A stretch of DNA of 64,000 nucleotides from Glaciecola flavus (GTDB lineage Bacteria > Pseudomonadota > Gammaproteobacteria > Enterobacterales > Alteromonadaceae). Below the pieces are notes generated by a model that worked only from the letters and a program-made list of their open reading frames with translations, was not told where the DNA came from and did no database searches. The position numbers and the translations under genes were made by a program. Positions 8,005 to 17,550 of the stretch are shown here, piece after piece; position 1 is the first letter of the stretch, and every line of letters starts with the position of its first letter. Location: positions 28,882 through 92,881 of the forward strand of contig NZ_JBHRSW010000049.1 of assembly GCF_042646125.1 (NCBI RefSeq). Direction: 5' to 3'.

Positions 8005-10155
8005 ATGATTTATGAAGGCACTAATCTTTCAGTTGACCTTTTAGAAGGCAGCATTGCTGAACTTGTCTTTGATTCCTCAGGCTCTGTGAATAAATTTGAC
8101 CAACAAACTATTTCAGAGTTAGCAAGCGCAATTGAAAGTATTCGCCAAACCAAGGGTGTAAAAGGTGTGTTGGTGCGATCCAACAAACCAGCCTTTGTGG
8201 TTGGTGCGGACATCACAGAATTTATGCCGCTATTTTCTCAATCAGAAGAAGCTATCCTCAGTTGGATAAGCAAGACTTCGCAAGTATTCAATGAATTTGA
8301 AGATCTGCCTTTCCCGACAATTTCAGCCATTAATGGTTTTGCGCTTGGTGGCGGATGTGAAATGGCGTTGTCAACGGATTTACGCGTCGCAGATACGAGT
8401 GCCACACTTGGCCTACCAGAAGTCAAACTGGGTATCATGCCTGGGTTTGGCGGTACGGTAAGACTTCCTCGTTTAATAGGTGCTGACAATGCCCTAGAGT
8501 GGATGGCCACTGGTCGCAATCGCAGTGCTAATCAAGCCTTAAGTGAAGGGGCGGTAGATGCTGTCGTCAAACCAGAACACTTGCTGCAAGCTGCACGTAG
8601 TATGTTAACCGACGCTATTGCAAAAAAACTTGATTGGCAAAGCCGACGTGCGTTGAAACAAAGGCCGCTTAAACTCAATAATAACGAAGCAATGATGAGT
8701 TTTTCTACAGCCGCAGCATTTGTCGCCGCACAGGCAGGCCAACACTACCCAGCCCCCCATCAAATGGTCGCAACAGTCAGAGAATCAGCAAGTTTAGCTC
8801 GGGATGAGGCCTTAAAGCTAGAGAATAAAGGCTTTGTAAAACTGGCCAAATCAGATGCCTGCAAAGCGCAAGTAGGTATATTTTTAGCCGACCAACAAGT
8901 CAAAAGCAAGGCCAAGAAGCTTGCCAAAACTGCACTTCATTCTATTGACAAACATGCCGTGATAGGGGCTGGGATCATGGGTGGGGGTATTGCCTATCAG
9001 GGTGCAGTAAAAGGCATTACCACGGTGATGAAGGATATCAGTCAAACGGCACTTGAGCTTGGGCTATCGGAGGCGGCGACAATATTGAAAAAAGGCATGT
9101 CAAAGGGCAAAGTGGACGCCGACAAAATGGCTTCCACCTTGAACAATATTGTGCCGACTTTGGATATGCAAGCTATCAGTGATGTCGACTTAGTGATTGA
9201 AGCGGTGGTAGAAAGCCCAGAGGTCAAATCTTCTGTGCTTGCCGAACTAGAAGAAAGTGTATCTAGTGAAACCATTATTACTTCGAATACTTCGACGATT
9301 TCCATAAACCATTTGGCCAAGGCCCTCAAATCCCCTCAACGGTTTTGCGGCATGCACTTTTTTAATCCCGTCCATCGAATGCCCCTCGTAGAGATAATTC
9401 GAGGTAAAGAAACCAATGAGTCAACCGTTGCCGCGGTAGTGGCAGCCACACTAAAAATGGGAAAAACACCTATTGTCGTCAAAGACTGCCCCGGTTTCTT
9501 GGTTAACCGTGTGTTGTTCCCCTATTTTGCAGGTTTCAGCAGATTAGTCCTTGATGGTGCAGATTTCGTGTCAGTAGACAAAGTGATGGAAAAAAACTTT
9601 GGTTGGCCAATGGGACCGGCTTACTTGTTAGACGTAGTAGGCTTGGACACGGCTGATCACGCTGCAGGGGTTATGTCAGCGGGCATACCGGAACGAATGC
9701 AAAAAATTGAACACGATCCGGTTAAACTATTATTTGAGGCTAATCGTTTGGGGCAAAAAAATGCTAAAGGCTTTTATAACTATAGTAAAGACAAAAGAGG
9801 CAAGCCGACCAAGCTTGCTGCGGACGAAGCTTATGCTTTGCTATTGCCTCATTCAAAAGAACAACAGGCTTATGCCGACGAAGAAATCATTGCTCGTTTG
9901 ATGATCCCGATGGCAAACGAAGCTATTCGCTGCCTAGAAGAAGGCATTGTAGCAAGTGCTACTGAAGCGGATATGGCATTGATATACGGATTAGGTTTTC
10001 CACCATTTCGGGGTGGAATATTCAGATACATCGAAACAATGGGTCTGAAAAACTTTGTCGCACTTGCCGATCAATATGCACACCTTGGTGCTATTTATCA
10101 AATTTCCGACGGTGTGCGAGAAATGGCAGCAAATAACCGATCTTACTTCGCTTAA
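8005..10155 (+). CDS. fadB: Fatty acid oxidation complex alpha subunit FadB
   Basis: Multifunctional enoyl-CoA hydratase / 3-hydroxyacyl-CoA dehydrogenase of beta-oxidation. The 716 residues are close to FadB (729). The N-terminal crotonase domain shows GFALGGGCEMALSTDLRVAD and LPEVKLGIMPGFGG, carrying the catalytic glutamates. The dehydrogenase domain starts with the NAD-binding GAGIMGGGIAYQGA and contains GMHFFNPVHRMPLVE with its catalytic His. A GGAGAA ribosome binding site precedes the ATG. It is followed 17 bp later by fadA; together they encode the alpha2beta2 trifunctional complex. Confidence 0.97.
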   Translation: MIYEGTNLSVDLLEGSIAELVFDSSGSVNKFDQQTISELASAIESIRQTKGVKGVLVRSNKPAFVVGADITEFMPLFSQSEEAILSWISKTSQVFNEFEDLPFPTISAINGFALGGGCEMALSTDLRVADTSATLGLPEVKLGIMPGFGGTVRLPRLIGADNALEWMATGRNRSANQALSEGAVDAVVKPEHLLQAARSMLTDAIAKKLDWQSRRALKQRPLKLNNNEAMMSFSTAAAFVAAQAGQHYPAPHQMVATVRESASLARDEALKLENKGFVKLAKSDACKAQVGIFLADQQVKSKAKKLAKTALHSIDKHAVIGAGIMGGGIAYQGAVKGITTVMKDISQTALELGLSEAATILKKGMSKGKVDADKMASTLNNIVPTLDMQAISDVDLVIEAVVESPEVKSSVLAELEESVSSETIITSNTSTISINHLAKALKSPQRFCGMHFFNPVHRMPLVEIIRGKETNESTVAAVVAATLKMGKTPIVVKDCPGFLVNRVLFPYFAGFSRLVLDGADFVSVDKVMEKNFGWPMGPAYLLDVVGLDTADHAAGVMSAGIPERMQKIEHDPVKLLFEANRLGQKNAKGFYNYSKDKRGKPTKLAADEAYALLLPHSKEQQAYADEEIIARLMIPMANEAIRCLEEGIVASATEADMALIYGLGFPPFRGGIFRYIETMGLKNFVALADQYAHLGAIYQISDGVREMAANNRSYFA

Positions 10156-10172
10156 GAAAAGGGAGAAATTAT

Positions 10173-11336
10173 ATGAAAGACGTTGTAATAATTGATTGTA
10201 TTCGCACGCCTATGGGACGCTCAAAAGGCGGCGTATTCAGACATGTTCGCGCTGAAGATTTATCTGCCCACTTAATGACAAGCCTACTTATGCGAAACCC
10301 CGCACTGGATCCTGCGGACATCGAAGATATTATTTGGGGCTGCGTACAACAAACTAAAGAACAGGGTTTTAACCTCGCGAGAAATGCTCAACTGTTAACT
10401 GAAATCCCACGTAGCACAGGCGCGGTCACGGTAAACCGCCTGTGCGGCTCGTCAATGCAAGCCTTGCATGACGCTTGCTCGGGCATCATGACAGGACGCG
10501 GAGATGTATACATGATAGGTGGAGTAGAGCACATGGGGCATGTCCCGATGAACTACAATATTGATTTTCACCCCGGATTGGCAAAATTTACCGCAAAAGC
10601 CTCTGGAAACATGGGTATGACAGCTGAATTATTAGGCCGCCAGAACAGTATCACTAGAGAAATGCAAGACGAATTCGGTGCGCGTTCCCATCAAAAAGCC
10701 CATGCCGCGACACTCAATGGTGGATGGCAAAACGAAATTATGCCGCTCGAAGGCCATGATGTAAATGGCGTTCTTAAGCTGATAGATACTGACGAAGTAA
10801 TTCGCCCAGATACCTCAACCGAAACACTAGCAGGATTGCGTCCCGTGTTCGATCCAGTAAATGGCTCCGTTACAGCGGGTACGTCATCAGCGATCTCAGA
10901 TGGTGCCGCTGCAATGCTAGTGATGTCTGCTGATAAGGCTTCAGCTTTGGGTTTAATACCTAGAGTAAAAATCCGTGCAATGGCAGTCGCTGGCTGCGAT
11001 GCTGCAATCATGGGATTTGGCCCTGTTCCTGCTACTCAGAAGGCGCTTAAACGGGCAGGTTTAAGCATGCAAGATATTGAGTATGCAGAATTTAACGAAG
11101 CGTTTGCTGCACAGGCTTTATCGTGTATCAAACAACTAGGCTGGTTAGATCATTATGATGATAAGGTAAATTTAAAAGGAGGCGCGATCGCATTGGGGCA
11201 CCCTTTAGGTTGTTCGGGTGCCAGAATATCCACAACCTTAATCAATATAATGGAGGATAAGGACGCAAGTCTTGGACTAGCGACAATGTGTATTGGTTTA
11301 GGACAAGGCATCGCTACTGTGTTCGAGCGAGTGTAA
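10173..11336 (+). CDS. fadA: 3-ketoacyl-CoA thiolase FadA
   Basis: Beta subunit of the fatty acid oxidation complex, which thiolytically releases acetyl-CoA. The 387 residues match FadA length. The acyl-accepting Cys is in VNRLCGSSMQALHDA, the His motif is in ALGHPLGCSGAR, and the second active-site Cys is in ATMCIGLGQGIATVFE. It has a good AAGGGAG ribosome binding site and forms the second half of the fadBA operon, closed by a bidirectional terminator shared with the convergent cold-shock gene. Confidence 0.98.
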   Translation: MKDVVIIDCIRTPMGRSKGGVFRHVRAEDLSAHLMTSLLMRNPALDPADIEDIIWGCVQQTKEQGFNLARNAQLLTEIPRSTGAVTVNRLCGSSMQALHDACSGIMTGRGDVYMIGGVEHMGHVPMNYNIDFHPGLAKFTAKASGNMGMTAELLGRQNSITREMQDEFGARSHQKAHAATLNGGWQNEIMPLEGHDVNGVLKLIDTDEVIRPDTSTETLAGLRPVFDPVNGSVTAGTSSAISDGAAAMLVMSADKASALGLIPRVKIRAMAVAGCDAAIMGFGPVPATQKALKRAGLSMQDIEYAEFNEAFAAQALSCIKQLGWLDHYDDKVNLKGGAIALGHPLGCSGARISTTLINIMEDKDASLGLATMCIGLGQGIATVFERV

Positions 11337-11348
11337 ATATAATAAAAA

Positions 11349-11369
11349 AAAGCGCCAATTTGGCGCTTT
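11349..11369. terminator. Bidirectional terminator between fadA and csp
   Basis: AAAGCGCC / GGCGCTTT stem with an AATTT centre, preceded by an A-run and followed by TTTC. It lies between two convergent genes and can serve both. Confidence 0.85.
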
Positions 11370-11396
11370 CTTGAAAAAAGTGGTATCACCTATTGA

Positions 11397-11606
11397 TTAG
11401 ATAGGCTCTACATTCGCGGCTTGAAGACCTTTTTGACCTTCTTCCACTTCGAATGACACACGTTGTCCTTCTGGTAACGTTTTATAACCCTCAGCAACGA
11501 TTGCACGGTAATGAACAAATACGTCCTTCCCACCATCGTCTTGTGTTAAAAAACCATAGCCCTTTTCAGGGTTAAACCACTTAACTGTGCCTGTAACTTT
11601 AGACAT
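11397..11606 (-). CDS. Cold-shock domain protein (CspA family)
   Basis: A 69-residue single cold-shock domain that binds single-stranded RNA or DNA as a chaperone or antiterminator. RNP1 is KGYGFLTQ and RNP2 is VFVHY; the protein starts SKVTGTVKWFNPEKGYGF. A GAGG ribosome binding site is five or six bases before the ATG. The AT-rich region upstream leaves room for the long 5' leader typical of cold-inducible csp genes. Which paralogue this is (CspA, C, D or E) cannot be decided from the sequence alone. Confidence 0.95.
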   Translation of the reverse strand: MSKVTGTVKWFNPEKGYGFLTQDDGGKDVFVHYRAIVAEGYKTLPEGQRVSFEVEEGQKGLQAANVEPI

Positions 11607-11807
11607 AAAAACCTCAAAATATAAAAATACAATGTATGCGCATCGCCTGCGCAGGCATTTTTGACAAATTCGTTGCTGAGATTTTTACTTCTGAAGTACT
11701 GCGTGCAAGTGATAAATGTTTAATACCTTCAATAACTTACACTTAAGATGTAGCAAACTTACAAACGCGCTTTACCAAAAACAAATTTAGTTTAGCACAT
11801 ATACATA

Positions 11808-11854
11808 AAAAATCATGCCTGACCAAAAAATTTAATATTTCATCAATCAGGCAT
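11808..11854 (-). terminator. Probable terminator after ilvH
   Basis: Arms ATGCCTGA (11815-11822) and TCAGGCAT (11847-11854) pair across a 24-nt AT-rich loop. On the minus strand the stem is followed by GATTTTTTATG, a T-run suited to termination of ilvIH. The large loop makes this weaker than the other terminators in the window. Confidence 0.5.
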
Positions 11855-11900
11855 AAGTTACTATTTCGTATGCACTTTTATTATGTTTGAGGGCAATCGT

Positions 11901-12398
11901 TTACGCGCGTAAGGCTCTGTCACCTCTGGCTAGACCGCAAACCCCGGTTCTCGCAGACTCTGTAATGTCAGCACAATCAGCCATTACATCGGCAAAAGCG
12001 GTCAATTTGTCACTGGTTCCGGTAACTTCCATCGTATAATGCTGAGACGTAACATCCAATACACGAGCTCTAAAAATATCTACATTGCGCTTCACTTCCG
12101 CTCTAGCGACTTCAGTACGTGTAGCCACTTTTATCAACATTAGTTCGCGCTCGACATGGGGTGCTTCTGTCAACTCGCTTACGCGTAGTACGTCGATCAA
12201 TTTGTTGACTTGCTTAAGTATTTGCTCGGCAACTTTATCATCTGCTTCTGTAATAATGGTCAGACGAGAAAGGCTCGAGTCACTGGTTGGCGCCACACAC
12301 AAGGAGTCCACATTATATCCGCGTTGAGAAAATACACCCATGATGCGTGACAATGATCCAGGGGCATTTTCCATTAGTATCGAAAAAATCCTTCTCAT
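11901..12398 (-). CDS. ilvH: Acetolactate synthase small (regulatory) subunit
   Basis: Regulatory subunit of acetohydroxyacid synthase III, carrying valine feedback inhibition. The 165 residues match IlvH (163). An N-terminal ACT domain begins MRRIFSILMENAPGSLSRIMGVFSQRGYNVDSL, and a C-terminal ALS_ss_C domain ends with GVCGLARG. The ATG overlaps the ilvI stop by one base (TAATG), so translation is coupled. A hairpin with a T-run lies downstream. Confidence 0.97.
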   Translation of the reverse strand: MRRIFSILMENAPGSLSRIMGVFSQRGYNVDSLCVAPTSDSSLSRLTIITEADDKVAEQILKQVNKLIDVLRVSELTEAPHVERELMLIKVATRTEVARAEVKRNVDIFRARVLDVTSQHYTMEVTGTSDKLTAFADVMADCADITESARTGVCGLARGDRALRA

Positions 12399-14116
12399 TA
12401 TGTACGCTCCGTTTTGCTTAATCTCATATCGTCCATCGCACCAAACTTAATTTGCATAGGGTATACGTGTTCATTTTGATCAACGGCAATATCCATGAAT
12501 ACCAAGCGGTTTTTCTCGGCAAAGCATCGCGCCATCGCATCATCTAGTTCGTCTAATGTGTCAACCTTAATCCCGACATGTCCATATGCCTCGGCGAGCT
12601 TGACAAAATCAGGCATAGAATCCATGTACGAATGGCTATGACGCCCCTTGTAGATCATATCTTGCCATTGCCTAACCATACCCAAAGCACGGTTATTTAG
12701 TGAGATAATTTTGATGGGAAGGTTGTACTGTAAACAAGTAGATAGCTCTTGGATATTCATTTGAATACTGCCATCACCCGTAACCACTACAGAGCAAGCC
12801 TCGGGATGAGCAAATTGTACCCCCATCGCAGCAGGTAAACCAAAGCCCATCGTGCCCAGCCCACCAGAATTTATCCAACGTCTTGGTTTTGCAAAGGGAT
12901 AATAAAGCGCGGCAAACATCTGATGCTGACCAACATCGGAACTAACGTAAGCATCACCGTTAGTATGTTTGTACAATGACTCGATGACTTTCTGAGGCTT
13001 TATCGTTGTCTCACCCTGTTCAAACTTAAGACACTGACGCGCGCGCCATTCGTTAATTTGTTCCCACCAATCCGTCAATTTAGACTCTTGGTTTGAAAAA
13101 TCATGAGCAGTCATTTCTGCTAAAATTTGTCGACAAACCTCATCCACTGAGCCGACAACGGGCACATGTGCATTGATAGTTTTGGATATGGATGCTGGAT
13201 CAATATCTACGTGAATAATGTCTGCATAAGGACAAAATTTATCCACATTATTTGTTACGCGGTCATCAAAACGCGCGCCCAATGCAAGAATACAATCGGA
13301 ATTGTGCATGGTTTTATTTGCTTCATATGTGCCATGCATGCCTAACATGCCCAAGAATTGCTCATGTAAGGAAGAAAACGCCCCCAAGCCCATTAAGGTA
13401 GATACCACCGGTGCGTTTAATTTCTCGGCTAACTCGGTAACCAATGTGGATGCCTCGGCCGCAATCGCTCCGCCACCAACATAAATAACCGGCCTTTTTG
13501 CCTTTTCTAAACAAGCGACTGTTTTCTTAATCTGTTTGTTGTGCCCTTTTATCGTAGGATTGTATGAGCGCATGCTCACATCATCAGGGAACACATAGGG
13601 ATGCTCTTCTTGAACATTCACGATATCTTTTGGTAAATCGACTACCACAGGTCCAGGCCGGCCTGAGTTAGCAATGTAATACGCCTGAGCAATTGCCTTG
13701 GGGATATCCACGGCTTTCTTAACCAGAAAACTGTGTTTTACAACGGGGCGTGAACAACCCACCATATCTGTTTCTTGAAACGCATCTTCACCAATATGCT
13801 GGGTAGGCACTTGACCAGACAACACCACCATCGGTATAGAATCCATATAGGCAGTAGCAATGCCGGTAAGTGTATTCGTTGCGCCTGGGCCAGACGTAAC
13901 TAGGACGGTGCCCGTTTTACCCGTCGCTCTAGCGTAACCATCAGCCATATGCGCTGCACCCTGTTCATGACGAACCAGTACGTGCTTTACATGCTCTTGG
14001 GCAAAAAGCGCATCATATATGTCTAGTACTGCACCACCTGGATAGCCAAATAGATGCGTAACACCTACATCTTTTAGCGCTTCTACAACCATAGCCGCGC
14101 CTGACATCATCTTCAC
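12398..14116 (-). CDS. ilvI: Acetolactate synthase large (catalytic) subunit
   Basis: Thiamine-diphosphate enzyme that condenses pyruvate to acetolactate, or with 2-ketobutyrate to acetohydroxybutyrate, at the start of branched-chain amino acid synthesis. The 572 residues match IlvI. The catalytic Glu is in LVRHEQGAAHMADGYARATG, and the ThDP motif GDGSIQMNIQELST lies in the C-terminal third. The start is GTG at 14116, with AGGAGT eight bases upstream; this also aligns with the E. coli IlvI N-terminus. An ATG three codons in is the alternative. The 284 bp upstream hold no ORF and presumably carry the promoter. Confidence 0.97.
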   Translation of the reverse strand: MKMMSGAAMVVEALKDVGVTHLFGYPGGAVLDIYDALFAQEHVKHVLVRHEQGAAHMADGYARATGKTGTVLVTSGPGATNTLTGIATAYMDSIPMVVLSGQVPTQHIGEDAFQETDMVGCSRPVVKHSFLVKKAVDIPKAIAQAYYIANSGRPGPVVVDLPKDIVNVQEEHPYVFPDDVSMRSYNPTIKGHNKQIKKTVACLEKAKRPVIYVGGGAIAAEASTLVTELAEKLNAPVVSTLMGLGAFSSLHEQFLGMLGMHGTYEANKTMHNSDCILALGARFDDRVTNNVDKFCPYADIIHVDIDPASISKTINAHVPVVGSVDEVCRQILAEMTAHDFSNQESKLTDWWEQINEWRARQCLKFEQGETTIKPQKVIESLYKHTNGDAYVSSDVGQHQMFAALYYPFAKPRRWINSGGLGTMGFGLPAAMGVQFAHPEACSVVVTGDGSIQMNIQELSTCLQYNLPIKIISLNNRALGMVRQWQDMIYKGRHSHSYMDSMPDFVKLAEAYGHVGIKVDTLDELDDAMARCFAEKNRLVFMDIAVDQNEHVYPMQIKFGAMDDMRLSKTERT

Positions 14117-14400
14117 CTGAGTAACTCCTCTGAAATGAACGTTTCATTTTTATCGGACTATATAGAAAATCATGCAATGAAAAAACAAATCCATACAAAA
14201 AAGTGAAATACTATTTCACAAATAGCACATTTTTAGGATAAATATTTCGCGATAAATTTCTCGTCATGCACTTCTTCCTTGATGTACATGTATGTCCCAT
14301 AAAATCGGGCGGCAAGGGTACTCTGGAATAAGCCATTATTCAAGGGGAAACCTTGTGCAAATTATGCATAAATAATAGCCAGTCGCTAACTGTAAAAAAT

Positions 14401-14772
14401 CTATGATTCTAGGTCTAAATCGAGAGTATCATCAGAATCTGCTTCGATTTCTTCGTCATCAGCGATACTTTTTGCTTTACCATAAATGCTTGCACATTTG
14501 GGTCGATTGATCCGCTTCTGGTACTTGAGCCAAGCCTTTTCTTGCACGGTCTTCGCTTCCGCATGACCCAAGGCAGAGGCAATATACTGCTTATCCTCGT
14601 CATCCACAGGTTCATACTTACCGTCCATTAAGGCGGCAAACAAGCTACCGTACTGCGCAAGTGCCCTACTCTCGGCAATTGAAAAATCGCCCGAGCGAGA
14701 AAAACCATAAGGATAATTTTTGGGATCGCTAAACAAGCGTGTTTGAAGAGTTTGTTTTGTTAAACCAGACAC
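14401..14772 (-). CDS. maoP: DUF413 protein, MaoP homologue
   Basis: A 123-residue protein whose core (YPYGFSRSGDFSIAESRAL, then YGSLFAALMDGKYEP and WLKYQKRINRPK) matches E. coli YifE/MaoP, DUF413. In E. coli, MaoP together with the cis site maoS organises the Ori macrodomain; in this organism that role is inference. The tail is very acidic (ADDEEIEADSDDTLDLDLES). The start is GTG at 14772, with TGGAGC as ribosome binding site ten bases upstream. In E. coli the gene also lies beside an ilv operon; here it is upstream of ilvI on the same strand. Confidence 0.85.
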   Translation of the reverse strand: MSGLTKQTLQTRLFSDPKNYPYGFSRSGDFSIAESRALAQYGSLFAALMDGKYEPVDDEDKQYIASALGHAEAKTVQEKAWLKYQKRINRPKCASIYGKAKSIADDEEIEADSDDTLDLDLES

Positions 14773-15011
14773 AATAAGATCGCTCCACTATTAAATTCAA
14801 ACCAAATAACGATATGCCTTGCTTATGAAGCACGTTTTACGCCCGTTCATCAGTACTGTCAATACTATTCTTTATGGTTTTATTCAATAATCCGAAACTT
14901 AATAAAAATGTAATGGAAATGGAGTCATACAGCCAAGCATGTGCTGCTGGATTAACGTTTGAAGACTTATAAGCACCAACTAAAAAAAAGATTGTCCAAA
15001 GTGGTAAACAG

Positions 15012-15038
15012 CAAAAAACCGGCCTTATAAGGCCGGTT
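15012..15038 (-). terminator. Terminator after the secreted protease gene
   Basis: A ten-base-pair stem AACCGGCCTT / AAGGCCGGTT (15017-15038) with a two-base loop. On the minus strand it is followed by TTTTGC. It lies 30 bp after the stop of the protease gene. Confidence 0.85.
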
Positions 15039-15067
15039 GGTATTAACTATTTGGTATTAATGAGCTA

Positions 15068-16198
15068 TTAACTGCGGCGTTGTCGACGAGTGGCACTTAC
15101 AACAGCAAGTAAACCTAAACCTAGTAAGGCAAAAGCACTCGGAGCTGGAACAAGTGCGGCACGGATAAAATCCGCATGAATGTATGTAGGAACAAACCCA
15201 CTCAATTCACCAAATGTATTATTTAGTTCATCATCAATGTCGCCTAAGCCAGTGCCGAAAGTTAAGCCGTAACTATTCACACCTGAAATTAAACCATTAA
15301 TAAAGTTAGGGCCACCTGAGTCACCACCTGCGACACCTACCTCAGACTCACCTAGACCAACATCAAAGGCATCAAGACCAAAAATATCTGCAATGATACC
15401 AGCTTGGTCATTAAAAATACTGCCATTGTCGAAATCAGAAATATAAGAAAACTCTACGTCAGCGGAACCGAAAAAGCCATTTGTAAAAAAGCCACCAAAA
15501 GCAGCATCGCCGAATGCATAGTCGTAACGATTGTTACCCTGACGCAAGCGACCAGTAGCCGGAATTGATCCTGCGCCGTCACCCAATCGACCATACCCAG
15601 CAACGTTGAAGTTTTGCCCCGCTATGTCATTGTTTTCATATATACCGTATGAAACTGCCCAATCTGGTGCTTCTTCTGATAAACGTAACACCGCTATATC
15701 ATTTTGGTCGATGACCTCACCAGTGTAATCCTCGTGAACAAAATAGTCAGTGACTTCTACTGCAACCACTTCTGGTGGAGCTGTGTATATGCTGACCTCT
15801 GGGCCAAGTCCATCTTCTGGTTGGAAAAACACGGTTGTGCTAATTGGGTTTGGCGTGCCAGCACCATCAGAAACACAGTGGGCAGCAGTCAAAATTGAAC
15901 GGCGGTCTTCCATCAATGTTCCTGAACAGACAAAGTTACCCTGAGTCGTATTCATTAGCATACCAACGACACCACTGTATGTTGGGAAGGTTGGATGATA
16001 GATTGCGTTACCAAAAGGCTCAAAAGGAGGAAATGTCGCCGTACCTCCATCTGCAGCACCGACAAGTAAACTCTGTGCTTTCCAACTTAGACCGTGTGAC
16101 TCCCCAGACACAATTAAACCAGCATGGGAGCTTGATACTGAACTCAACCCAACTACCATTGTAGCGAGTACTCCCGTTAAAGCTTTTTTATTCAACAT
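15068..16198 (-). CDS. Secreted trypsin-like serine protease with PEP-CTERM-like tail
   Basis: A 376-residue S1-family protease. Residues 1-27 are a signal peptide ending SSSHAG. The triad is readable: His in ILTAAHCVSD, Asp in QNDIAVLRL, and Ser in GVAGGDSGGPNF. The C-terminus has the tripartite layout of a PEP-CTERM sorting signal: a VPAPS motif, a hydrophobic helix (AFALLGLGLLAVV), and a basic end RRQRRS. In that scheme an exosortase would process it for surface display or attachment to exopolysaccharide; no exosortase gene is in this window. It is monocistronic with its own terminator. A native substrate cannot be assigned. Confidence 0.88.
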   Translation of the reverse strand: MLNKKALTGVLATMVVGLSSVSSSHAGLIVSGESHGLSWKAQSLLVGAADGGTATFPPFEPFGNAIYHPTFPTYSGVVGMLMNTTQGNFVCSGTLMEDRRSILTAAHCVSDGAGTPNPISTTVFFQPEDGLGPEVSIYTAPPEVVAVEVTDYFVHEDYTGEVIDQNDIAVLRLSEEAPDWAVSYGIYENNDIAGQNFNVAGYGRLGDGAGSIPATGRLRQGNNRYDYAFGDAAFGGFFTNGFFGSADVEFSYISDFDNGSIFNDQAGIIADIFGLDAFDVGLGESEVGVAGGDSGGPNFINGLISGVNSYGLTFGTGLGDIDDELNNTFGELSGFVPTYIHADFIRAALVPAPSAFALLGLGLLAVVSATRRQRRS

Positions 16199-16717
16199 TA
16201 TTTTAATCCCTATTATTATTTATTTTTATTTGGAGCCTGTTGAATTTTGTCCATTTTCAATTTTTACCACTTGCAAAGACTCGTTACACGCGTATTCAGA
16301 CTGAATTGAACATACACAGTGTATCTGTTTGTGGATAATATAAAGTAATTTAGCCTCCCCCCCTTAATCTAAAGACTTTTTGTCTTATCAATTTACCTCC
16401 ACAAAAAGAACTAAGCGAAGGGCGCATATTCTTTTGATTGTTAGTTGTGGAGTCACAAAAAACAAAGGTCAACAGGCTCTACTTTTAGAGAAATATCTTA
16501 TCCTTGTGCAAGTTTGATCTATTCGCGTCGAGAAAAAGAATTTCCTAACTGACCACAAGCAATTCCAATACCACCGTACAGTGTTTTATAATAACTATTA
16601 AAATCAATAATTTACTCTTTATTTATGCTTCCATAAGAATATAAGTGTAAAAAATATCGACATAGTCTATAAGAAAGAGCTAAAAATATGTTTAATATGT
16701 ATACACCAATATAACTA
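16199..16717. other. Intergenic region upstream of the protease gene
   Basis: 519 bp of AT-rich DNA without a credible ORF. An 11-bp inverted pair GAGCCTGTTGA (16233-16243) / TCAACAGGCTC (16469-16479) brackets 225 bp. The right-hand copy continues into AACAAAGGTCAACAG, which recurs in inverted orientation near 21747. The protease promoter and a long leader are probably here, but no clear -10/-35 pair was picked. Confidence 0.45.
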
Positions 16718-17215
16718 TTACTGAGATTTAGACTTCGTCAGCCACGCCCAATTCATTTCACAAATAATGGGGGCTTCGCCGCTTTCATCACTTACATTCA
16801 CTGCGACTAGAATGTCGCCCTTTTCTTGGGTTTGCATTTGTTGAATTTGTTCGTCGGTCAGCCATGCCTCTGCACGCATGTCTCCTTGCGAGCGCTTTAC
16901 GTATTTCAGGTGCATGGATTTAATAAGAGGTAACTTGTCGCCCGGTAAGTTTACGCCAACAACAAACCCCGTCGCAGATTCAGCAAGTAAAGCCATTGCA
17001 GCTGCATGCACACCGCCAATGTGGTTTTGTACCTTTTTACGATTTTTCTGGTAAAAAACAACGCGTTTTAAGTCGGTTTCAATAATTTTTAAACCTACTG
17101 TTCCAACGAGTTTTACCTTGAATCGAAACACCCAAGTAAGCAAACGCATATTTAAGAAACTGGGATAAGACAATGCTCTTTCGGCGAAGGATCGCAAAGG
17201 GTTGATTTTTTCCAT
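16718..17215 (-). CDS. DUF4442-type hotdog-fold protein
   Basis: A 165-residue protein with a PaaI-like hotdog region: HIGGVHAAAMALLAESATG around residues 66-84 corresponds to the helix and active-site segment of hotdog thioesterases. A strand-rich half (IKSMHLKYVKRSQGDM, GDILVAVNVSDESGE) follows. The predicted role is acyl-CoA thioesterase or acyl-binding protein; the substrate is unknown. There is no signal peptide, so it is cytosolic. It lies just downstream of tRNA-Gly on the same strand, with 71 bp between them. Confidence 0.72.
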   Translation of the reverse strand: MEKINPLRSFAERALSYPSFLNMRLLTWVFRFKVKLVGTVGLKIIETDLKRVVFYQKNRKKVQNHIGGVHAAAMALLAESATGFVVGVNLPGDKLPLIKSMHLKYVKRSQGDMRAEAWLTDEQIQQMQTQEKGDILVAVNVSDESGEAPIICEMNWAWLTKSKSQ

Positions 17216-17286
17216 GTGTCATCCGATTAATTCTGCCCACATACAAACATAGCACGTAGAAGAAAAAAAATGCGACCAAAAAGATT

Positions 17287-17362
<76 letters not shown>

Positions 17363-17422
17363 TTTATAGAGAGTTGAAATCAGTTTACTGAATTTAAGAC
17401 CATTCCTGTAAACTGGACGAGC

Positions 17423-17450
17423 ATTATAGAAAAATTATTTTTGGTTGCAA
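17423..17450 (-). promoter_or_regulatory. Promoter of tRNA-Gly
   Basis: On the minus strand, TTGCAA (17445-17450) and a perfect TATAAT (17423-17428) are separated by 16 bp. The tRNA 5' end is about 60 bp downstream. Confidence 0.75.
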
Positions 17451-17550
17451 GTAGATTTTTACAAAAAATGATTATTTGAATAAATTTTCAACGGTGCATA
17501 GGGCAAACCCATTATCGACAATACGTCCCAAACACGATATCCAGCAAATT

